Source: Xenorhabdus lircayensis (lineage in GTDB: Bacteria; Pseudomonadota; Gammaproteobacteria; Enterobacterales; Enterobacteriaceae). Taken from it: a DNA stretch of 64,000 bases. The position numbers and the translations under genes are program-made. Shown in pieces: positions 42,318-51,611 of the stretch. Where the stretch lies: assembly GCF_016306625.1 (NCBI RefSeq), contig NZ_JACOII010000006.1:92240-156239 (forward strand). The letters run 5' to 3'. Within the stretch, counting starts at the first letter, position 1; every line of letters starts with the position of its first letter. The notes under the pieces were generated by a model, which saw nothing but the letters and a program-made list of their open reading frames with translations, was not told the DNA's origin and made no database searches.

Positions 42318-44336
42318 TTAGAATTTAACATTAACTCTAGCCCAGTAAGTACGACCCGGTTCGTTTATTGGTGTTGGCGTATTGGCAGAATAACCAAAAG
42401 CATTATTTCCTGCTAAGTTAAGATGTTCGCTGTAGGTTTTATCAAAAATGTTATCAATACCGGCACTAACCTGAACATTTTTAGTCACCTTATAGGCTGC
42501 ATTTGCAGACAGAATGGCGAAGCCTTTACTACGATCAAAATCTTTGCCTACAACGTTACCTTCATTGTTCGCCACTCGGTGCTGACTATTAACCAGACGC
42601 AGCAAACCGCTGCTGGTCCAATCGCCATGTTCCCAAGTTAAACCAAAGCGTGCTTCCAAAGGTGGAGTTTGCGGCAGTGGACGGTGGTTGGTAGTATTTT
42701 TCGCCCAGGAATACGCTAAACTTGCATCGGTTTTCCAGTTATCGTTCAGCTGATAAGCAACACCCATTTCCCCGCCCATAATAGTGGCATCCACGTTATT
42801 CGCTTGGTTATTTTTGTCGCTATATTGGAATAAGATAAAGTCATTCACCTTACCAACATAAGCTGATACCCAACCTTTCAGATATCGATCGTTATATTGT
42901 GTACCGATATCCAACTGGGTGGTTTTTTCGGTCTTTATGTCAGTGAAAGAATTTTGACCTGCTTTAGATGAAAACAATTCCCAGTAATCAGGAAAGCGCT
43001 CGGTATAACCAACGCCGGCATAGAACATCACAGGGACGTCTTTCAGATTATGTTCAAACCGAATAAAACCAGCGGGGAGGGTGTCTTTGCGTTCTTGTTG
43101 GGTAGCATATTTATCTACCATCACGCGATCCAGACGCGCACCACCGATAACTTTACTCTGTTCAGTCGCATCCCAAGTTAATTCACCAAAAATGCCATAA
43201 TCACGGTAGCGGGCATCTTTCAGCCAACCTGTTTTGGGATGTTTACGATGAGTATTGACCTGCATATCGGCACCGCTCTGCAATTTGAAATCTTCCCAAA
43301 TCCAAGTCCCCATCATACGACCACCCACGGTACGGCGGTCTAATTCCATCTTATGCCTCATATTCATGCCCATGCTATGACCACCGTGTCCCATTCCCAT
43401 TGGGAAAGGTGTACGCTGGGAGTAATTATCCATAATATGGTTGGTGTTGTTGTAATAAAAATTGGTTTCAAACTTGTCAAATACCTCACTGAGGTTGGAT
43501 TTTTCAAAACGCACTCCAAAACTTTCGCGCTTGAATTTAGAACCATCCATACCACGTCCAGCGTAACGCGCCTCACCATCACCTTGTCCAGCGGTTAACT
43601 CCAGTAAAGTATCTTCATCAGGTGTCCAGCCCAATGCGACATCGGTATTCCATTTATCCCAACGAGAAGGAACGCGATTACCGTCACCATCTTTATAGTC
43701 ATTGGAGCGGGATTTATTACCGATCAAACGGATATAGCCCAGTTCATTGCCAAGGCTAAGGTCAACGTTACCATCCCAGCGGCCATTAGAACCGACAACC
43801 GTGCTGGCATTACCTTGAGCGCCAATTTTTTCAAACTGAGGACGAGTGCGTTCGAAACGGATAGTCCCCGCTGAGTTACCGGGCCCCCAAAGTACAGTTT
43901 GTGGTCCTTTAACCAAACTCAGAACATCATAGCTTTCTGGTGAAATATAAGAACTTGGTGCATCCATACGTGACGGACAAGAACCTAATACTTCGCCATC
44001 ATCAATCAGCATACGCAGACGAGAGCCAAACATGCCGCGGAATACGGGATCACCGTTAGCCCCACCATTACGGATTTGAGAAAAACCGGGGATGGTTTTC
44101 AAGTAATCAGAACCATCGCTGGCAGGCACAGGCTGACGAGGAATTTTTAGTGAAGAGACCACATTAAGTGGAGAAATTGCTGGAGCTGTTACGGTTATCA
44201 CAGACTCATTATCATTAATAATGTGTGTTTCTTTAGTGTGATCCACGTTGGCAGCCAAGCCACTGGCTGGTATAGCGAGTGCGATAGCCAAAGCGGCTGT
44301 TAGGGGTGATACGTGGAATAATTGTGTAGTAGACAT
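42318..44336 (-). CDS. TonB-dependent copper receptor (OprC/NosA-like)
   Basis: About 672 residues from ATG 44336 (MSTTQLFHVSPLTAALAIALA), chosen for its AAGGGATA ribosome site and clean signal peptide. Contains a plug domain (SDYLKTIPGFSQIRNGGANGD near 80, split: YLKTIPGFSQIRNGG) with the characteristic DDGEVLGSCPSRMD segment of the copper-receptor subfamily, and a 22-strand barrel ending WARVNVKF with terminal Phe. A Met/His-rich extracellular loop (MGMGHGGHSMGMNMRHKM) near 310 fits Cu(I)/Cu(II) binding. The TonB box reads VITVTA. Acts in the outer membrane with TonB-ExbBD. The DUF2946 gene 121 bp upstream on the same strand is a typical partner. Confidence 0.94.
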   Translation of the reverse strand: MSTTQLFHVSPLTAALAIALAIPASGLAANVDHTKETHIINDNESVITVTAPAISPLNVVSSLKIPRQPVPASDGSDYLKTIPGFSQIRNGGANGDPVFRGMFGSRLRMLIDDGEVLGSCPSRMDAPSSYISPESYDVLSLVKGPQTVLWGPGNSAGTIRFERTRPQFEKIGAQGNASTVVGSNGRWDGNVDLSLGNELGYIRLIGNKSRSNDYKDGDGNRVPSRWDKWNTDVALGWTPDEDTLLELTAGQGDGEARYAGRGMDGSKFKRESFGVRFEKSNLSEVFDKFETNFYYNNTNHIMDNYSQRTPFPMGMGHGGHSMGMNMRHKMELDRRTVGGRMMGTWIWEDFKLQSGADMQVNTHRKHPKTGWLKDARYRDYGIFGELTWDATEQSKVIGGARLDRVMVDKYATQQERKDTLPAGFIRFEHNLKDVPVMFYAGVGYTERFPDYWELFSSKAGQNSFTDIKTEKTTQLDIGTQYNDRYLKGWVSAYVGKVNDFILFQYSDKNNQANNVDATIMGGEMGVAYQLNDNWKTDASLAYSWAKNTTNHRPLPQTPPLEARFGLTWEHGDWTSSGLLRLVNSQHRVANNEGNVVGKDFDRSKGFAILSANAAYKVTKNVQVSAGIDNIFDKTYSEHLNLAGNNAFGYSANTPTPINEPGRTYWARVNVKF

Positions 44337-44457
44337 AAAAGAATATCCCTTAATTAGTAACAAATCCTGTTTTTTGGATTCGTTTGAAGCAATACCGACT
44401 TGTCTTACAAACAGCGTAATACATGGAAAATAAAATGATTTATTTCAAGTAAGCGGA

Positions 44458-45009
44458 TTAATTAAGGGGTGGGGCACGTGGTTGTGATTCGCCGTAGAAC
44501 AGTCGAATTATTGGGCCAAAGAAACGTGGTGCTGGTGGCGCACGGGATATTATTAGTGTCAGCAAGATGAAAGGAGCAAAACCTCCTGCCAATAGTGGCA
44601 GGTTAATCAAAAGCTGACAGTAACCACAGGCAATATCATCCATCAATCCCATATGGATATGATCAGCGCCATGATGATTCATGGAATGTGATGACGATGA
44701 TGTTTGGTGGTGACTATTGTTATGGCCATTTTGCATGTCAGACATAGACATGCTGTGGTTTATCTCGCTTTTTATGTCGTCACGATAGTGCTCCAGCGTT
44801 TTTGATACCACTGGCGCAATGAACAACATCAAAATCGCCAGCAAGGCGATAATGGCAGGTGTTCGGCATTGTGATAGACGAAAAAGCGATAACAAACTAA
44901 TGATCCAGCTCAGTTTCCACGATTGAGCGCCAATCTTACTGCATTTCTGATGGAGATTGTTAAAAAATTTTGGAGTTGTTAGGTGAATGCGGGCTGAATG
45001 TATAAACAA
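44458..45009 (-). CDS. DUF2946 His/Met-rich membrane protein, copper-associated
   Basis: Up to 183 residues. The core has a hydrophobic segment (TPAIIALLAILMLFIAPVVS), a periplasmic His/Met-rich stretch (HSMNHHGADHIHMGLM), a CGYC pair and a second membrane helix (PLLAGGFAPFILLTLII). This is the DUF2946 layout found next to copper receptors and likely involved in periplasmic copper handling. The frame opens at a TTG (45009) with AAGGA too close to be a good ribosome site, so the true start may lie further in. Located before the copper receptor on the same strand and probably cotranscribed with it. Function inferred from context only. Confidence 0.8.
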   Translation of the reverse strand: MFIHSARIHLTTPKFFNNLHQKCSKIGAQSWKLSWIISLLSLFRLSQCRTPAIIALLAILMLFIAPVVSKTLEHYRDDIKSEINHSMSMSDMQNGHNNSHHQTSSSSHSMNHHGADHIHMGLMDDIACGYCQLLINLPLLAGGFAPFILLTLIISRAPPAPRFFGPIIRLFYGESQPRAPPLN

Positions 45010-45712
45010 GATCCTTGAAATAAATATATTAAAAATTAGTTAATTAAACATTAACTCCACATTCACCCCCTGTCTGCATACTTATATTAATTTTTATTTC
45101 GGTGCAGGCGTTCCAGTGCATCTGAATTATCATCAGATGATTGTGTCACAAGATTATTGATAATACTAATTTCATCTGTCCTCATCTATCTAGGTTGCCA
45201 ACATACACTTTTGCATATATATGCTTCTTTGTCTTTACTTTTTGCATAAGATGATTGAATACTGAGCATCAAAAAAATACGAGAGAGATTTTTATTAAGA
45301 CAGAAATAAAATTACTGCAATGACGTTTTTCACCCAAGCTCATCATGTTGTTTTACTCTATTAAATTATTTGAAATTCAATCATGGTTTAATATTTTACT
45401 CAAGAAAATAATTAATCATAACTTAATTCCATTAAATAATACTTTAGCATTTTTGTATAATGAAAAACAGTTATCAGTTGATAACTAATAATCTTATTTA
45501 GGTAATTAATAATCCAATTCATTCAAAAACAATCCAAAAATTACATTAGCTAGTTTTCCTTTACGGGTCACTACAGAAATGTTACTTGTCTAAAGTTTGT
45601 TAGTTTCATTTACGTAAGCAAACTCATAACTAATGATTCGATAAATGAGACTTAACTTAAATGTCGTTTCATTGCAAACTCTCTGTTACAACCTTGTGCG
45701 AGGAGTTAAAAA
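45010..45712. promoter_or_regulatory. 703-bp AT-rich divergent region
   Basis: Between the copper genes (-) and the aminotransferase (+). It must hold both promoters. The stretch 45420-45660 is very AT-rich with near-repeats such as GATAACTAATAAT. No coding potential and no definable operator were seen. Confidence 0.5.
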
Positions 45713-47059
45713 ATGTCAGATAACCATCCTTTTCAAACCAGTTCTTTTCAAACACTGAATCTTAAAGCACATTGGATGCCGTTCAGTGCTAATCGTCATT
45801 TTCAACAAGATCCACGTTTAATTGTCTCAGCCGAGGGAAACTGGCTGGTTGATGATCAAGGTCGTCGAATTTATGACAGTCTGTCCGCTTTATGGACATG
45901 TGGAGCCGGGCATTCGCGCACTGAAATTCGTCAGGCTGTTTCTGAACAACTGGAAACGTTGGATTATTCCCCCGGTTTCCAATATGGCCATCCTTTGTCA
46001 TTCAAGCTAGCAGATAAAATTGCCAGTCTAATGCCCGGTGATTTAAATCACGTGTTTTTTACCAGTTCGGGTTCGGAAGCTGCCGATACCGCAGTAAAAA
46101 TGGCCCGTGCTTACTGGCGCATTCAAGGGCAACCAGCAAAAACTAAATTTATCGGACGGGCTAGTGGCTATCATGGTGTCAATATCGCAGGAACCAGCCT
46201 TGGCGGTATTGGCGGTAATCGTAAAATGTTCGGTCAGTTTATGGATGTCGATCATTTGCCGCATACATTACAGCCCAATATGGCCTTTACTAAAGGGATA
46301 CCGTCGGCTGGGGGTCCTGAACTGGCGGATGAACTACTGAAGCTGATTGAATTGCATGATGCCAGTAATATTGCCGCCGTTATCGTTGAACCGATTTCTG
46401 GATCTGTCGGCGCTATTGTCCCGCCAAAAGGGTATTTACAACGCTTGCGGGAAATATGTACTCAACACGATATCCTGCTGATTTTTGATGAAGTGATCAC
46501 CGGTTTCGGGCGTTTGGGGCATTGGAGCGGATCAGAATATTTCGGTGTAACACCCGATATCCTCAATTTTGCCAAGCAAATTACCAATGGAGCCATTCCT
46601 TTGGGGGGTGTCGTTGCGTCCAGTAAGATCTACGATGCCTTTATGTCCCAGCCTCTGCCCGAGCATATGGTCGAGTTCAGCCACGGTTATACCTATTCAG
46701 CCCATCCAGTTGCCTGTGCCGCAGGGTTAGCAACATTGGAACTACTGGAGAAAGAGAATTTACTGCAACAATCCGCTGATTTGGCTCCACATTTCGAACA
46801 AGTATTACATGAATTAAAGCACTGTCCAAATGTAGTGGATATTCGTAACTGCGGGCTGGTGGGCGCGATTCAAATTGCTCCGCGGAATGGAGATTCCGTT
46901 GTTCGGCCTTTTGATGCTGGCATTGCATTATGGAAAGCAGGATTTTATGTACGTTTTGGTGGAGATTCTCTGCAATTTGGCCCAATGTTCAACGCCAAAA
47001 TGGATGATCTTAATCGTCTGTTTAATGCTGTGGGGGATGTTTTGCACCAGATTAAATAA
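45713..47059 (+). CDS. Omega-amino acid:pyruvate aminotransferase (beta-alanine:pyruvate type)
   Basis: 448 residues, the usual length of the class III aminotransferase subgroup. N-terminus LKAHWMPFSANRHF is diagnostic for beta-alanine:pyruvate transaminase. PLP-site features: FFTSSGSEAADTAVKMAR near 120 (split: TSSGSEAADTAV), LIFDEVITGFGRLG near 255 and FAKQITNGAIPLGG near 290 with the PLP lysine. It transfers the amino group of beta-alanine (or similar omega-amino acids) to pyruvate, giving malonate semialdehyde. The next gene should be mmsA, which oxidises that product; only a stub remains, so the pathway appears cut here. A good AGGAG site precedes ATG 45713. Confidence 0.95.
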   Translation: MSDNHPFQTSSFQTLNLKAHWMPFSANRHFQQDPRLIVSAEGNWLVDDQGRRIYDSLSALWTCGAGHSRTEIRQAVSEQLETLDYSPGFQYGHPLSFKLADKIASLMPGDLNHVFFTSSGSEAADTAVKMARAYWRIQGQPAKTKFIGRASGYHGVNIAGTSLGGIGGNRKMFGQFMDVDHLPHTLQPNMAFTKGIPSAGGPELADELLKLIELHDASNIAAVIVEPISGSVGAIVPPKGYLQRLREICTQHDILLIFDEVITGFGRLGHWSGSEYFGVTPDILNFAKQITNGAIPLGGVVASSKIYDAFMSQPLPEHMVEFSHGYTYSAHPVACAAGLATLELLEKENLLQQSADLAPHFEQVLHELKHCPNVVDIRNCGLVGAIQIAPRNGDSVVRPFDAGIALWKAGFYVRFGGDSLQFGPMFNAKMDDLNRLFNAVGDVLHQIK

Positions 47060-47074
47060 AGGAAATTAAGAAGG

Positions 47075-47221
47075 ATGGAAATAATTACGCATTTAATTAA
47101 TGGTGAAATGACCATCGCTGGTGGCAAAACGGCAGCAGTATTTAATCCTTCTACAGGGGATATGATACATCAAACGCCCTTTAATTTCCCTGCGATGGTT
47201 ACTCGCATTTCCAAACAATAA
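47075..47221 (+). pseudogene. mmsA: Stub of methylmalonate/malonate-semialdehyde dehydrogenase
   Basis: An AAGG-led ATG at 47075 opens a 48-codon frame whose first part (THLINGEMTIAGGKTAAVFN, then PSTGDMIHQ) is a semialdehyde dehydrogenase N-terminus and whose second part (TPFNFPAMV) is the conserved nucleotide-binding segment normally about 100 residues further on. So an internal in-frame deletion joins the two, and the frame ends at 47219-47221 after six unrelated residues. It follows the aminotransferase by 15 bases as an operon partner would. Confidence 0.85.
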
Positions 47222-47397
47222 TTAACCACTATTAACTTCTTAAAAAGAGCGGTGATTTTACCGCTCATACCGACGAACCTTACATTAACCAAAATTATAA
47301 TAGGGATCCATGTCATATAGTTGACAGAAAGTTGTAGTGAAAAATGGTGTCATTGTGTTAGTAAATAGGGTCGCTTATTAAATATCTAAAAGATAAT

Positions 47398-47826
47398 ATG
47401 AAAACAGATGAAATCATGGAACTGATTGAAAATAAATATCCAAAAGCTGGGCGTTGGGTATTTGGTGACTCTCCTGCGATGTATGATGAATTGGCTGAAT
47501 TAATTGCCAAAGGGATAAAAACAGCGACGACGTGCTCGTTTCATTCTTATCGTTCTGATGAACCAGATAATGGCAAAATCACAGTTGGTAATCACTATAT
47601 TGTTTTCGACAGTAAGGAGCGCCCAGTCTGTGTTGCTAGAGTAACGGCCATGCATTTAATGAAGTTTTCAGAAATGACAGCAGAACTGGCCTGGAAAGAA
47701 GGTGAGGGCGATAGGAGTTTGCTTAAATGGCAATTAGAGCATCAACGCTTTTTTAAAAACGAAGGCGTATTTTCACCTGATATGGAAATTGTTGTTTTAG
47801 AATTTAAGACACAGAAGGTGAGGTGA
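47398..47826 (+). CDS. ASCH-domain protein
   Basis: 142 residues. The ASCH fold is indicated by the N-terminal WVFGDSPAMYDELAELIAKGIKTATTC (split: FGDSPAMYDELAEL, GIKTATTC), then VGNHYIVFDSKERPVCVARV and a C-terminal LLKWQLEHQRFF. Proteins of this family bind RNA or modified nucleosides; some small members hydrolyse N4-acetylcytidine, but this longer type is uncharacterised. It is intact amid a run of decayed genes. The preceding 176 bp hold a hairpin GAGCGGT/ACCGCTC at 47247-47266. Confidence 0.88.
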   Translation: MKTDEIMELIENKYPKAGRWVFGDSPAMYDELAELIAKGIKTATTCSFHSYRSDEPDNGKITVGNHYIVFDSKERPVCVARVTAMHLMKFSEMTAELAWKEGEGDRSLLKWQLEHQRFFKNEGVFSPDMEIVVLEFKTQKVR

Positions 47827-47986
47827 TTTATGTAGCAATAGACAATGATAAGGTTCTCGGATTTGGGGGCCTGATTATTTCATTCACCATCTCTATATTT
47901 CCATGGAATACCAGCGATTTGGCATTAGCACTAAATTGCTGGATTTCATAAAAGCTAAATCCCCCCATAAACTCAGTCTTAATTAA
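47826..47986 (+). pseudogene. GNAT acetyltransferase fragment with a frameshift
   Basis: One frame from 47826 reads IYVAIDNDKVLGFGGLI, a GNAT beta-strand pair; the next frame from about 47878 reads FIHHLYISMEYQRFGISTKL then LDFIKAKSPH and stops at 47984. Together these are motif A of a GNAT enzyme (normally Y-Q-R-x-G-I-G-T-K-L-L). The first and last thirds are missing. It directly abuts the ASCH gene stop. Confidence 0.75.
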
Positions 47987-48166
47987 TTTTCTTAAATACC
48001 CGCCAGAAATTCATTGCTTACTTGTTGCGATTTTAATTCTTTTGAGAAAAATTTATTGAAGAAGTTATGTCTACAGACAATGGAAGAAAGTATCCTTCTG
48101 TTTTTATAGATTATTTCCTATCATTTTACTTACCTTTTAAAAGCCAAGAATAAATAGATTTTCATT

Positions 48167-49345
48167 ATGAAAAATAAAAGCGCTATGCTGTTGCTGACTT
48201 TATCAATTGCAGTTTTTGGTGTTATTACTACCGAAATTGCAGTTTTTGGTGTTATTACTACCGAAATAGCAGTTATTGGATTGCTACCACAACTGGAAGC
48301 ACAGCTGCTTGTGACACCGATTCAAGTTGGTTTTCTTGTGAGTATTTATGCCATTGTTGTGGCTCTGACAGGTCCATTTGTTACTTTAATGCTCTCTAGA
48401 TATAACAAAAAGCACGTTCTTCTCACCATTATCTTAATATTCATCATTTCTAACCTTATCTATGCCACGACAGACACTTTTAATCTGATGTTTACTTTCA
48501 GGGTTCTTCCGGGACTGGTACACGCAGTTTTCTTTGCGGTTGCTCTTGTGGTTGCCGCTAATTCAGTCCCTAAAGAAAAAAGTGCGGGTGCGACCGCAAA
48601 AGTTTTCGCAGGAGTGGCTGTGGGAATGGTGTTAGGAATGCCCATGAGTTCGTTTATAGCCGAGCATTTATCACTCAGTGCTGCGTTTTATTTTGGCGCA
48701 GTGACTTGTGTACTGGCTTTTATTGGTATTTTGTTTTTTGTTCCTTCTATCCCCGCCACAAAAAACAGTGTTTTTTTCCGAACAATTAAACGTGTTGCGT
48801 AAAGGAAAGTTATGGCTGACGATTTTTACTGTGACATTGATTTTTTCCTCGATGTTCTCAAGTTTCAGCTATATAGCAGATTACCTTGCGAAAATTACTC
48901 ATCTTAATAATGATTTAATCAGCGTAATTCTAATACTATTTGGCGTCTGTGGATTTATAGGCAACTTTGTCTTTAGCAGATTCCTGCAAAAAAATGTTGT
49001 AAATACAACTTATGCCTATCCTATTTTACTTATCTTTCTCTATATTCAAGTCTGGTATTTAGGTTTTTCATCGGTAGCTATGTGTGTATTGGCGATTTTC
49101 TGGGGTGGACTACATTCTGCGGGGCTGGTGGTCAGCCAAACATGGCTTATGCGAGAAGCCAATGAAGCCCCGGAATTTGCAACAGCCTTTACATTTCTTT
49201 TTCTAATTTGGGTATCACAATCGGTTCTGTGGCAGGAGGGTGGTTTATTTCACAGTTCGGAGTACACACGGTTGTACTGAGCAGTATCCTCTTTGCATTA
49301 ATGGCATTTGTAAGCATTCACATTAAAAACAACTTAAAAGGTTAA
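48167..49345 (+). pseudogene. MFS transporter with 30-bp duplication and two frameshifts
   Basis: Three consecutive frames add up to one MFS DHA1 protein of about 390 residues: 48167-48802, then the frame ending 49280, then the frame ending 49345 (NLGITIGSVAGGWFISQ). The first shift is explained by one extra T in the T7 run at 48771-48777, the second by one lost T in the T run near 49198. An in-frame 30-bp tandem duplication (48206-48265) doubles IAVFGVITTE in the first helix. Motif-A-type loop LSRYNKKHVLL is weak. Its 3' end touches the convergent LysR stub. Confidence 0.9.
48206..48265 (+). repeat. Exact 30-bp tandem duplication in helix 1 of the MFS pseudogene
   Basis: Two identical 30-bp units (48206-48235 and 48236-48265), each starting ATTGCAGTTTTTGG, encode IAVFGVITTE twice. 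Length is in frame, so on its own it lengthens the first membrane helix by ten residues. Confidence 0.97.
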
Positions 49346-49671
49346 TCCAGCAAACCGTTTTCCGCCATTTCCACCAGAGTATCTACAACATGGCGTATTT
49401 TGGGTAGCAGTTGACGATTTTTAGGCCATAACGCGCTAATCGGGACTTCTATCCCAGAATACCCTTGCAATACTTCCTTGAGTTTTCCGTTCTCAAGATA
49501 TTTACCCACCATCCATAAAGGCAGCTGGGCAAATCCGCATCCATCCAATACAGCCGCCAACATTGCATCTCCATCAGCAAACTCATAAGTTGCTGGTGGA
49601 GCGTAACGTTTTACTTCACCGTTATTTTCTTTCAATAACCAAGCATGTTTAAGGGTATCTATATCAGCCAT
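49342..49671 (-). pseudogene. C-terminal fragment of a LysR-type regulator
   Basis: 109 codons matching the second half of a LysR ligand-binding domain (GDAMLAAVLDGCGFAQLP, WMVGKYLENGKLKEVL, PISALWPKNRQLLPKIR, VVDTLVEM). The DNA-binding domain and first effector lobe are missing; upstream sequence is unrelated. It converges with the MFS pseudogene, overlapping by four bases. Confidence 0.85.
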
Positions 49672-49731
49672 TAATAAAGATGAATCGTATACTATCCATA
49701 GTCGGGGTCAAGCATTGCAGTTGGCGCAGAT

Positions 49732-49880
49732 ATGATAGAGAGCCCGATAGATAAGTTATATATTGGTGACTATGTGTGCATCGCTGCTGAAGTCGTCATT
49801 TTAATGGGCGGCAATCATACAACAGCGTTGTTACAAAAGATGTTGAACCTTACAGTATAGTGGCGGGTAATCAAAAAATC
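49732..49880 (+). pseudogene. Fragment of a hexapeptide-repeat (Vat/CatB-like) acetyltransferase
   Basis: One frame reads KLYIGDYVCIAAEVVILMGG then NHTT, the left-handed beta-helix segment preceding the NGANH-type motif of xenobiotic acetyltransferases. A second frame near 49836-49880 reads DVEPYSIVAGNQKI, the family's end-of-helix motif (normally D-V-P-P-Y-x-I-V-x-G-N-P). The middle (about 60 residues) is deleted and the parts are out of frame. Confidence 0.7.
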
Positions 49881-50239
49881 ACTCCAATAGTTACAGCTAC
49901 CATCAATAGGCTCACGGATAATTCGCTAGAATGCGGTGTATCAGACATTCATCATCTTATTTTGTATGGCTATCGTTAGGAGAGGAAGTTAGGGCTGATC
50001 AAGTTGCAATGGCATTATATCTCTGTATCAACCGCTGAACCATTTTCAACATCTATGCATGTACCCCATGCAATCCGTCTAGCTATAGGATCGGTAGAGT
50101 TGGCGTTTCTGCGAGCGGTATTGAGGAAAGTGAAATATGCCATTGAATTACATTCATATTTATAGCTAAGATAAACAGATATCTATGTTATTAAAAATCT
50201 TCTTATAGATGTCCTTATTATTGTTTTCCTGAAGACAAG

Positions 50240-50392
50240 TTTCTGGTAGTAAAACTAGGAGCAGAAGTCTGTGACCTTTCCGAAGGGATGAGAACAGTGC
50301 TCCGTCAAGGTACTATCGCCATCATCGGCTATCTGACTCGCTGTATTGAGTTAGGGCAGGCCGATAATTCGATCATCTTATTAGTTTCGTAG
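50240..50392 (+). pseudogene. nemR: C-terminal fragment of a NemR-like TetR repressor
   Basis: The frame reads VVKLGAEVCDLSEGMRTVLR then GTIAIIGYLTRCIELGQAD, matching the C-terminal half of E. coli NemR (which has VKLSAEVCDLSEDMRSAM at this point). The helix-turn-helix is absent. It lies just before nemA, exactly where nemR belongs. Confidence 0.85.
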
Positions 50393-50447
50393 TCGCATTT
50401 CTTTATTTTTTATAGACGACGGGTCAATTATTAAAAAAGGAAATCTT

Positions 50448-51554
50448 ATGGCCGACAATAGTATTCACACCGATCTTTTCTCACCGACCAAATTGGGGGA
50501 AATTGAACTTGCCAACCGTATTGTTATGGCACCTCTAACACGCAGCCGCGTGAATAAGGAGGGTGTTCCGAATGAGCTTAATGTAACCTATTATGTTCAG
50601 CGCGCGAGTGCTGGGTTAATCATTTCAGAAGCAACCAATATCTCAGCACAGGGGCGTGGTTATGCTATGACGCCTGGCATCTGGACGGAAGATCAGGTCG
50701 AAGGGTGGAAAAAAGTCACAGATGCTATTCACCTTGCCGGCGGTAAGCTTGTGATTCAATTGTGGCATGTCGGTCGTTGTTCACACGTCGATCTTCAACC
50801 TAATAGGGAAGCGCCTGTAGCGCCATCTGCTATTAAAGCGGACGGTAACGTTTATACCGAAAGTGGCATCCAGGAAGTCTCCATGCCTCGTGCACTAAGA
50901 ATCGACGAGATCCCTGGTATTGTCGAGCAGTATAGACATGCTGCTGAATGTGCTAAACGTGCAGGGTTCGATGGTGTAGAAATCCATTCAGCTAACAATT
51001 ATCTGTTGGAACAATTCCTACGTGATTCAACTAACCATCGTACCGATCAATACGGTGGTTCCATTGAAAACCGGGTTCGACTGGCTCTAGAAGTTGTTGA
51101 AGCTGTCACCAGCGTTTGGAGCAGTGGCCGAGTTGGTATTAGGCTGTCTCCAGTAACAACTGAAGTAGGGAACACTCCACTTGATAGCAATGTGATGGCG
51201 ACTTATAGCTATCTGATTCAGCAGTTAAACAAGTTTAAATTGGCGTATCTCCACTTTGTTGAAGGAACGACAGGAAAAAATCGCACTGTTCCTGAAAATG
51301 TTGATCTGGGTACATTAAGATCGTTGTTCGACGGGGCTTATATCGGCAATAACAACTATGACTTTGAAATGGCAATTTCCCGTCGTGCAGAAGGTCAGGT
51401 TGATGCAGTCGCATTCGGGCGTCCGTTTATTTCCAATCCTGATTTGGTGGAGCGTCTACGTTACGGTATTAAACTTGCTGATGTAACTAATGATGCCTAT
51501 TACGGTAATGGGGCAAAAGGGTATACCGACTGGCCGAAGGCAAATTCCTTTTGA
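50448..51554 (+). CDS. nemA: N-ethylmaleimide reductase, Old Yellow Enzyme family
   Basis: 368 residues, full length. TIM-barrel FMN enzyme: FSPTKLGEIELANRIVMAPLTRSR at the start (split: LGEIELANRIVMAPLTRSR), IQLWHVGR near 103, GFDGVEIHSANNYLLEQFLR near 177 (split: GVEIHSANNYLLEQFL, with the substrate-binding His and Asn), RVGIRLSP near 230 and VDAVAFGRPFISNPDLVERL near 322. It reduces electrophiles, nitro compounds and enones using NADPH. AAAAAAGGAAATC precedes ATG 50448. Its repressor gene, nemR, is reduced to a stub upstream, so expression may be constitutive. Confidence 0.96.
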   Translation: MADNSIHTDLFSPTKLGEIELANRIVMAPLTRSRVNKEGVPNELNVTYYVQRASAGLIISEATNISAQGRGYAMTPGIWTEDQVEGWKKVTDAIHLAGGKLVIQLWHVGRCSHVDLQPNREAPVAPSAIKADGNVYTESGIQEVSMPRALRIDEIPGIVEQYRHAAECAKRAGFDGVEIHSANNYLLEQFLRDSTNHRTDQYGGSIENRVRLALEVVEAVTSVWSSGRVGIRLSPVTTEVGNTPLDSNVMATYSYLIQQLNKFKLAYLHFVEGTTGKNRTVPENVDLGTLRSLFDGAYIGNNNYDFEMAISRRAEGQVDAVAFGRPFISNPDLVERLRYGIKLADVTNDAYYGNGAKGYTDWPKANSF

Positions 51555-51611
51555 ATCTTTATGTTTTAAATCCTAAATCTTCAAATTAATTTAGTATAAC
51601 AAGGAGTATTT

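Noticed and set aside
47247..47266. GAGCGGT/ACCGCTC hairpin as terminator of the aminotransferase
   Set aside because: The T-rich side is on the - strand, where no gene lies upstream, so orientation is wrong for the + strand operon.
48167..49345. Treating the MFS frames as separate functional genes
   Set aside because: They join into one transporter once two homopolymer indels are corrected; assembly error remains possible.
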